A stretch of DNA of 64,000 bases from Flavobacterium sp. LC2016-23 (GTDB lineage Bacteria > Bacteroidota > Bacteroidia > Flavobacteriales > Flavobacteriaceae). The position numbers were made by a program, and so were the translations under genes. This document shows, in pieces, positions 58,401 through 64,000 of this stretch; the first letter of the stretch is position 1; each line of letters begins with the position of its first letter. The stretch covers positions 62,001-126,000 of the forward strand of contig NZ_WKKE01000014.1 in assembly GCF_009674775.1 (NCBI RefSeq), written 5' to 3'. A model generated the notes under the pieces. That model was not told where the DNA came from and made no database searches. It worked only from the letters and a program-made list of their open reading frames with translations.

Positions 58401-59593
58401 TTGGTAATATGTTTGAAGCTTTTAATTAATGGATTGTAAATATCGACTCCGCCGCCTTCCATAGAAATCCATAACTGACCTTTATGATCTTTGGCAATTC
58501 CGGTCACACAATTGGTTTGCAAAGATTGTGGGTTTCCGGGCAAGCTTTCGATCACATTTACCTTGCTGTTCATTTTATCAAAAACACCTAAGCCTTTGTT
58601 GTAATATCCCAGCCAAATTCTTTTCTCTTTATCTAAAAATAAGGACCACACAGAATTTGAACCTAAGCTGCGGAAATTGAATTTGTTGTTGACATATTTT
58701 TTTTGAACAACACCCTGATCGTTTACAATGATTAAGCCATCATTTTCTGTGGCACAAAGAATTGTTTTAGGATCGGTTGCCAGTATTGACATGATTCTTT
58801 TTCTGGTTATAGGATAGGAAACAGCCTCTTTAACTTTAGATTTTAAATCTACCCTGACCAGTCCTCTGTATCCATTACCAATCCACAAGGTTTGACTGCT
58901 GTCAATAAACATAGACACAATATTTTCTGAAAGCATCTGATTATCTTTTCCAGTGCCTACATTTTTAACCTTATTGGTTAGTGCGTCAACTACTTTTAAA
59001 CCAAAATTGGTCCCTAAATAAATAATTCCATTTTTGTCTTTTACCAGGCAATTGATAAGGTAATCCGTTGTATTAGAACTATCGGGATTAATTCTCGTGA
59101 TTGCACGGGACTTCGTATTTAGTTTGAGTAAACCGCTGTTAAACGTTCCTAAAAAAAGATTACCCTGATTGTCCTCAATGATACTTTTGACAGAGACTAC
59201 GGTTTCTTTTCTGTTTTTTTTCTGAAGATCAATACTTTCAAAAGTATTCAAATTCCGATTATAAAGACATAGTCCTTCATCTGTACCAATCCATAACCTG
59301 TTATGACTATCGACGTAAGTAACATAAATCAGATTACTATTGATCGAGTTCGCAATTTTGGAGTTTTGTTCATAAGCTACATAATTTATCCCGTCATATT
59401 TATACAAACCTGCACCATTTGTTCCAATCCACATAAATCCAGATTGATCTTGTGTAATGGTATAAATGCCGCTTTTTGAAGTCTCTTTATTCAATAACCT
59501 AAACTGATAGTTTTCAAATGTATTTTGTGAAAACGCACTATTTAGGGTAAAAAACAAGAGAACAATTGTTCTAAAACATTTTTTTTTGGACAT
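55457..59593 (-). CDS. Hybrid two-component system regulator (HTCS)
   Basis: This 1378-residue protein combines sensor and response regulator. After a signal peptide, two seven-bladed propellers built from repeats such as SGFMWIGTNGAGLYKYD (about 35-690) bind a ligand in the periplasm. A Y_Y_Y domain (about 720-785), one membrane helix near 800-820, a histidine kinase with His859 in ISHEFRTPLTL and an ATPase domain, a receiver with Asp1181 in LTDVIMPVMSG, and an AraC DNA-binding domain (about 1275-1378) follow. Such regulators activate adjacent SusC/D and glycoside hydrolase genes when a specific oligosaccharide is present. The GH97 and SusC/D genes on either side are likely targets. Confidence 0.95.
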   Translation of the reverse strand: MSKKKCFRTIVLLFFTLNSAFSQNTFENYQFRLLNKETSKSGIYTITQDQSGFMWIGTNGAGLYKYDGINYVAYEQNSKIANSINSNLIYVTYVDSHNRLWIGTDEGLCLYNRNLNTFESIDLQKKNRKETVVSVKSIIEDNQGNLFLGTFNSGLLKLNTKSRAITRINPDSSNTTDYLINCLVKDKNGIIYLGTNFGLKVVDALTNKVKNVGTGKDNQMLSENIVSMFIDSSQTLWIGNGYRGLVRVDLKSKVKEAVSYPITRKRIMSILATDPKTILCATENDGLIIVNDQGVVQKKYVNNKFNFRSLGSNSVWSLFLDKEKRIWLGYYNKGLGVFDKMNSKVNVIESLPGNPQSLQTNCVTGIAKDHKGQLWISMEGGGVDIYNPLIKSFKHITKSDTSLYSGLTNDNITNVFIDKKQNIWLSSWNEGIFVLKKGTTNFINYNTRNTPDLASDNIMSISEDSRGVIWIGTFSKGLHYYTPSDGKFHHCNSKVFETNRLMNADIRKVMVDSDDAVWVGSTTGLYKVNTNDFVSFSVTSFRDKMSAKLENHKSTHTINTLYEAKNKEIWIGTDGAGLFSYNKKTAALKWYVNFKGLHEKSISSIVESNDGCIWLSGKKGITRLDLKNKTTVNYSIYDGLLGNDFNNNAVLKDENGLLYFGSYEGLNYFNPANLVKSKKQLPIYLTDLKLFNKSVGPLEKNSPLIKVISETKKIILKHDQSVFTIDFIAVNYSFPARNEFAYYLEGFEDSWNYVGSKRSATYTNLAPGNYTFKVKAAEKNGVWSQKPLELKIEILPPWWKTSFAYLFYSLLLFAAIHFTNQYYQNRFKQKQMIEFEKKKAFQIEKLNNKKLQFFTNISHEFRTPLTLILNPLADIIRNNSQELPDGVLNKLQTIQKSSDRLSRLINELMDFNQLQFNKMTLQLQLIEVVGFTKEIVSYFDEEAFSRGIQLQFESNKTTLKDWIDPKMFEKIIFNVVSNAFKVTPDNGRITVKVEVKEELIHFPLISSAGTYPSFEVIVEDTGSGLDKKDIKRIFDRFYQVNNLNKAYYGSTGIGLEVVRGFVELHKGIIEVESELGVGTTFKLLFPVGKEFFNENEILVEEFKKEKKISFTPIVEKAETESQDDYEKQDRIYTILIVEDNVELRNYLKNELKKEYKVIVAENGQVGLELALQKLPDLILTDVIMPVMSGLELCKNIKADLKTSHIPLMMLSAKALIKDRLEGIDSGADMYLSKPFDMDILRSSLVQLLNSRQIMFNKFYNGITPKAKEKTTTLDNEFIKNVLNYINKNISEPELSVEDLASKVFLSRSQLYRKIKTLTGISVNEFIRTVRLEKAKELIELGNDNITEISFKVGFSSPSYFTKCYKEKYGYLPTQNNKQ

Positions 59594-59855
59594 TATAAAA
59601 TGATTAGTAAATTATAATTAAATATATGCTATTTAATCACAACTTAATTATTTGATTTTCAATGAATAAAAAATTTATATTTAATCTTAAAAAAAACTTT
59701 TCAAGGTTAAGATACAGCGTGTCAAACTCATTTTTTTTTGACGTTATATTCCTGTTTATCCCAGTGGATAATTCACTTAAAATTTGGCAAACCCGGAAAT
59801 TCCTGATTCTTTTTTAATAGTATGATCTTGCAGGTCACCATTCTTTTTTTTGTAA

Positions 59856-61799
59856 TTAACTTACCAGCAGTACTCCTCCGTTACAAGGAATTTTGATTTC
59901 AATCTCCTGGTTTTTTTTAAGTTTTACGCTTTCAGCTTTTCCATTTAACTTTTCATCATCAGAATAATACTGTAACGTGGTACCTGAATCAATCATTGGC
60001 AGCTTTATTTTAAGCTTCAGTGTTTCTTTTTGAGCGTTGATTCCTGCTATGTACCATTTTGTTCCTTTACGTCTGGCAAGCACTACGAATTTACCGGGAT
60101 ATCCTTCTAAATAGCGAACTTCATCCCAGGTTGTGGGTACTTCTTTCATAAAATTCACAGCCCACGCAGGAGCATCGGTTAAATTGTTTGGTGCCAATGC
60201 AAAATGCTGTACACCACTTTGAAAAAGTACTGCAGTTGCTAAGGCAAACACATCGGATGTCATTCGTTTTGAACCTTTGTTGGGAATATTTTCACTATTA
60301 TAAAATTTATTTAAGGCACTTCCCCCAAAATCCATACTACCCACTGTATTTCGAATAAAAGTATGTATCGATGCATTGGCTGCTTCATTATCACAGCTTC
60401 CTTGTCCAAAATGCAGATTTTCACTTGCTAAAACAGCTTCACTTGCCGCAAAATTTGGATACATACGTTCCCAGCCTCTTGGTAATGTGCAACCGTGAAA
60501 AATAACCATCAATCCAAAATCATTCGCATCTTTCAGGATATCTTCATATAACTTCATGGTTACTTGTTTATCTCCTCCGAAAAAATCTACTTTAATTCCT
60601 TTTACGCCAATACTTTTCATCCAGGCCATTTCTTTTTGGCGGATTATCGAATTGTCCATCATTCCTCTGGGGCCCTGAGGTGCATCATTCCAATATCCAT
60701 TTGAGTTATACCACAAATACAAACCGACGCCTTTTCCAGCGCCGTATGCAGCCAGTTCAGCAATTTTATCCTTTCCGATCTGAGTGTCCCAAAGCGCATC
60801 AATTAAAATGGTCTGATATCCCATTGAAGCACTGAAATCTATATATTGTTTTTGTACCGGAAAAGTAGTGTTGCCATCCATTTTCATGATCCAGCTCCAG
60901 GAACCTTTGGTATATTGGTACGCTTTGGAAGCTTCGTATTTTGGCTTAACCAAATCAAAGGGAATTGTGGTTGCTACAATTGGCGCCAGAGTTTCTCCAA
61001 TTGTAATAGTCCGCCAGGGAGTTTCCCCCATAAGAGGTATGCCCGGAGCGGTTGTTCCGTTTCCGTTATTTTCCCCTGTCATCGGAAATCCGATCGTGTA
61101 CAATCCTTTATCATGACCTATTAACCTGCTGCCGCAATAACCGCTGTCTACGCCTGTTTCGGATATTAAAACCCATCCGTTATTATTTACTTTAAAAAGA
61201 CATGGAAATGTATACCCCTCACCTATACCGTTTTTGCCCATTGGAGCATCTAATGTATAGGATGTTTCATAACTTGGTGCAGTTCTGGCAAAGCCTGTCA
61301 TTGGCTTACTTTGCGGACAAAGAAAGGTAGTTGTTCCTTCCGGCAGCAGAAAACCGGATACCTCTTCCTGAACCACACAGGAGCGGGATTCATTTTGAGG
61401 ATATATTTTATACTTAAAGGCTACATTATTGTTGCTTACCCTAAATACTATATCAATAGCATCTTTATTTTCTTTACGGAAGGAAAACAGAGCTTCGTTA
61501 GCCGTATAATGCACAGTACTTTGCTTTATATTGGGCAGTTGATACGTTTCTTCCAATTTATTCTGAGCTGAATCGGTTTTTAAAATCAGTCCCGTAGTAA
61601 AATCACCAACATTTGTTTTTAAACCTAGCGGGGAATTTTCGAGGAACGTTTTTTCATTATAGGAAATACGATACAAAGGCATTCCGTTAGAGACCGAAAG
61701 AAAAACTTTCACTTTTCCATCGGGGCTCTTTATCACTGATTGTGCATTTAATTTAAAAAAACAAAACAGACACAAGTATAAAAGATATTTAAAATTCAT
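59856..61799 (-). CDS. GH97 glycoside hydrolase, probable retaining alpha-galactosidase
   Basis: The 647-residue secreted enzyme has an N-terminal beta-sandwich, a TIM barrel and a C-terminal beta domain. Asp405 in GIKVDFFGGDKQ is placed as the nucleophile, as in the retaining alpha-galactosidase subgroup (BtGH97b type), while the inverting SusB-type alpha-glucosidases use glutamates instead. SEAVLASENLHFG near 450-462 is likely to hold the acid/base. Alpha-galactosyl units decorate complex glucuronoarabinoxylans and galactomannans. It is followed upstream by the GH43 genes with small gaps (52 and 64 bases), forming one operon transcribed leftwards from beyond the window. Confidence 0.88.
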   Translation of the reverse strand: MNFKYLLYLCLFCFFKLNAQSVIKSPDGKVKVFLSVSNGMPLYRISYNEKTFLENSPLGLKTNVGDFTTGLILKTDSAQNKLEETYQLPNIKQSTVHYTANEALFSFRKENKDAIDIVFRVSNNNVAFKYKIYPQNESRSCVVQEEVSGFLLPEGTTTFLCPQSKPMTGFARTAPSYETSYTLDAPMGKNGIGEGYTFPCLFKVNNNGWVLISETGVDSGYCGSRLIGHDKGLYTIGFPMTGENNGNGTTAPGIPLMGETPWRTITIGETLAPIVATTIPFDLVKPKYEASKAYQYTKGSWSWIMKMDGNTTFPVQKQYIDFSASMGYQTILIDALWDTQIGKDKIAELAAYGAGKGVGLYLWYNSNGYWNDAPQGPRGMMDNSIIRQKEMAWMKSIGVKGIKVDFFGGDKQVTMKLYEDILKDANDFGLMVIFHGCTLPRGWERMYPNFAASEAVLASENLHFGQGSCDNEAANASIHTFIRNTVGSMDFGGSALNKFYNSENIPNKGSKRMTSDVFALATAVLFQSGVQHFALAPNNLTDAPAWAVNFMKEVPTTWDEVRYLEGYPGKFVVLARRKGTKWYIAGINAQKETLKLKIKLPMIDSGTTLQYYSDDEKLNGKAESVKLKKNQEIEIKIPCNGGVLLVS

Positions 61800-61851
61800 A
61801 ACAGAGTATGGGTTAATTAGTTTCTATTTTTTTTTCGATCACTTATGATGA

Positions 61852-63210
61852 TTACCTGGAAAAAAGCCAATAATCAAAATATAAAATCTGACTGGAAGCT
61901 TTCCCTTTAAACACAAAATAAATATCATGTATGCCTGAAACTTTTTTGACATTGCTTTTCACAAGTGCCCATCGATCATTCCCTCCGGTCATTGGAACTT
62001 CTACGGTGCCTATCAATTCCCCGTCAAGGCTATCCAATCGTATTTCCATGGTTACATTCCCGTTATGGGTAGTCCCTAAACGTGCCGTAAATGTCGAAGG
62101 TCCTTCTTTTCGAAAATCAACGTCTCTTACCTTTGTAAAAGCATCATTTTTCAGGGCTGTGATAAAAACCCCAACCTGCTCATTTTGCATAGCTTTTACA
62201 TCTTTTGACCAAGCTATTGTTTCTGCTTCCGTTTTAATATAGGGATTAAGGACTGAGATGCCTTTCTTAATTCCTTCTGTCATCGTGAGTTCCTTAATTT
62301 TTCCATCCGGCTGAAACGTTAATTCTTCGACCGCTACTGAACGGGTGAAACCTCCGCCTCCCGGCAAAGCTCCGTTATGATAGAAAAAATAAGTTTTTCC
62401 TTTAAAATCAATGACTCCGGGGTGATTTGTAAAACTTCCACCCTGAGTTGGCATTACAATACCCTGATATTTCCAGGGACCCGCCAGGCTTTTGCTCACA
62501 GAATAACCAATATGTTCCGGAATAGGTCCCGCTGCAAAAATCAGATAATACCAATTATTCCGCTTATAAATCCAGGATCCTTCTTCGTAAGTGGTAGGTC
62601 TTTTAGGATCTTCTTTTCCCAGACGTTTCCCAAAAGATTCAATTGTATTGGGAACTGTTTTTATCTCGCCACTATACGAAATCATATCTTCGTTTAATTT
62701 CACAAAATAACATTCCGGATTGCCCCAAAACAGATATGCCTGTCCATCATCATCTATAAAAACGGTGGGATCAATATCCGCATTGCTATTGCGGATAAGA
62801 GGTTTACCCAACGGATCAATAAAAGGACCGTAAGGACTATCTGCAACAGCAACTCCTATTGATCCCTGCCCTTCTTTGTTTGTGATCGGTACGTATATAT
62901 AAAACCTGCCATTGCGTTCTGCACATTGAGCTGCCCATGCGTTCATTTTAGCCCAGCTGAAATTTTTATAAGACAGTACTGCACCATGATCTGTCCAGTT
63001 TACCATATCTTCGGTAGTGTATAATTTCCAGTCGTTCATGGTAAACCATGTAGACTCGTCTTCGTCATGGCTGGTATACAAATAGACTTTGCCATTATAT
63101 ACCATAGGTGCAGGGTCTGCCGTGTAGTTGGTCTGTACAATTGGGTTCTGGGCAGACCCCGCCACAGAAAGAATACACAATATTAAAAAACTGATTTTTT
63201 TAAAATACAT
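61852..63210 (-). CDS. GH43 glycoside hydrolase with C-terminal CBM6
   Basis: This 452-residue secreted enzyme has a five-bladed propeller with catalytic base Asp32 in [12 protein letters not shown], pKa-modulating Asp147 in [10 protein letters not shown] and acid Glu210 in [10 protein letters not shown], followed by a CBM6 beta-sandwich (about 325-452, beginning [14 protein letters not shown]). The YTADPAPM start and TSHDEDE are typical of a GH43 group active as arabinofuranosidases or beta-xylosidases on arabinoxylan. It should remove arabinose or xylose from xylan. The adjacent upstream gene encodes a paralogue. Confidence 0.9.
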   Translation of the reverse strand: MYFKKISFLILCILSVAGSAQNPIVQTNYTADPAPMVYNGKVYLYTSHDEDESTWFTMNDWKLYTTEDMVNWTDHGAVLSYKNFSWAKMNAWAAQCAERNGRFYIYVPITNKEGQGSIGVAVADSPYGPFIDPLGKPLIRNSNADIDPTVFIDDDGQAYLFWGNPECYFVKLNEDMISYSGEIKTVPNTIESFGKRLGKEDPKRPTTYEEGSWIYKRNNWYYLIFAAGPIPEHIGYSVSKSLAGPWKYQGIVMPTQGGSFTNHPGVIDFKGKTYFFYHNGALPGGGGFTRSVAVEELTFQPDGKIKELTMTEGIKKGISVLNPYIKTEAETIAWSKDVKAMQNEQVGVFITALKNDAFTKVRDVDFRKEGPSTFTARLGTTHNGNVTMEIRLDSLDGELIGTVEVPMTGGNDRWALVKSNVKKVSGIHDIYFVFKGKASSQILYFDYWLFSR

Positions 63211-63274
63211 ATCATTTTTATTATGCCATTAGCTTTTTACTTGTTTCGTAAATGTTTTTATCCAAACCTTAAAA

Positions 63275-64000
63275 TTAGGATTTAAACGTCCACCAATCCA
63301 AATTAAACAAAGACGCTCCATCTCCTTTGAAAACGAAGAAAATACTATGCAATCCCTTTACTTTTTTAACCTTGCACTGAAATTTTTTCCAGTTATTTAC
63401 ATCTCCGGTATTTCCGATCTCGCAAATTCCTATGATCTGGCCGTTTTGGCCGTCTAAACGAATTTCTATTTTCCCGCCTTTAATTGAAGCTGCGGTAACT
63501 TCAAATTTTCTCGCCCCTTTGTTAAAGTCGGCCTCTTTTACCTCAATGAAATCATTGTTGTCTATTTTGGTTATAAATACCTCGTTCTGACTCTTTTTTT
63601 CAGATTTCAGTCCTTCACTCCATGCCATTGTTTCGGCTTCAACACGCTTAAACGGGTTTATTTTCCCAACTGCTTCTGGCCCGTCTACAGACCAGTAGGG
63701 CAGCGTTTTTATTGTTCCGTCTTCGTTGTAAATTATCTCGTCCATATCTACCGAACGTCTTTCGTAAAAGGTAGCTGTTTGTCGTTTTAAAATATCGTAG
63801 CTATGTCCAAAACAATATGATTTTCCTTTGTAATCAATAATTCCCGGATGATTTCCTCTTGTTTTATCACTCGCTTCGACCACCATGCCTTTATATTCCC
63901 AGGGTCCTGTTGGTGAGTTGCTCATTGCGTAACCAATTCCTTCAGGACAACAGGTGGATGCATAAGACAAGTAATAACGTCCTTCGTGTTTATAAACCCA
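63275..64000 (-). CDS. GH43 glycoside hydrolase with C-terminal CBM6, 5' part outside the window
   Basis: The frame continues through the window end without a start, encoding at least 242 residues. Visible are the last propeller blades (GIGYAMSNSPTGPWEYKG and GNHPGIIDYKGKSYCFGH) and a full CBM6 module (about the last 125 residues, starting KRVEAETMAWSEG). It is a paralogue of the next gene downstream, sharing the same layout and ending in aromatic W-W-x-F. The catalytic base and acid lie beyond the window. An in-frame ATG at 63970 should not be taken as the start, because blade sequence continues upstream of it. Confidence 0.9.
   Translation of the reverse strand, partial: WVYKHEGRYYLSYASTCCPEGIGYAMSNSPTGPWEYKGMVVEASDKTRGNHPGIIDYKGKSYCFGHSYDILKRQTATFYERRSVDMDEIIYNEDGTIKTLPYWSVDGPEAVGKINPFKRVEAETMAWSEGLKSEKKSQNEVFITKIDNNDFIEVKEADFNKGARKFEVTAASIKGGKIEIRLDGQNGQIIGICEIGNTGDVNNWKKFQCKVKKVKGLHSIFFVFKGDGASLFNLDWWTFKS

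Overview
The window looks like a chromosomal segment of a Flavobacterium-type Bacteroidetes. The DNA is AT-rich, and it carries two SusC/SusD pairs, a hybrid two-component regulator fused to an AraC domain, a type IX secretion sorting tail, a bacillithiol-synthesis enzyme and TAnnTTTG-like promoter boxes. No rRNA, complete tRNA, CRISPR array, transposase or phage gene was seen.

Layout. 1-1.7 kb: end of a Cus/Czc-type metal efflux system (outer-membrane/RND tail, adaptor, small four-helix membrane protein). 1.8-1.9 kb: a 3' tRNA remnant followed by a terminator, a possible scar where an integrated element meets the chromosome. 2-7.8 kb: two small regulators, then a secreted HEIGH-type metalloprotease divergent from a secreted subtilisin-like protease. 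7.9-17 kb: a leftward block of small redox, stress and housekeeping genes (duplicated HPP-like membrane protein, broken OsmC start, DUF417 protein, two AraC regulators, VOC, GNAT, bacillithiol deacetylase, PNPOx-like, GAPDH, DUF1348, CMD/AhpD-like).

17-64 kb is a very large leftward polysaccharide-utilisation region. It contains a six-gene hydrolase operon (GH31, GH8, CE1, GH9, CE1, GH31), a DUF255 thioredoxin-like lipoprotein, a GPH-family sugar symporter (the only rightward gene here), GH2, SusD, SusC, two large FG-GAP/ASPIC lipoproteins, a vanadium-type haloperoxidase, a small membrane-anchored unknown, a second SusD/SusC pair, the hybrid regulator, GH97 and two GH43-CBM6 enzymes (the last one cut by the window end).

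Taken together the enzymes suggest use of decorated plant hemicellulose. Esterases strip acyl or feruloyl groups. GH43, GH31, GH2 and GH97 remove arabinose/xylose, alpha-xylose, beta-galactose and alpha-galactose branches. GH9 and GH8 act on glucan and xylo-oligosaccharide backbones. SusC/D pairs import oligomers across the outer membrane, the GPH symporter moves small products inward, and the hybrid regulator senses an oligosaccharide in the periplasm. The most unusual part is the block at 37-50 kb, where a haloperoxidase and two propeller lipoproteins are embedded between the two SusC/D pairs. Its function is not obvious from the families.
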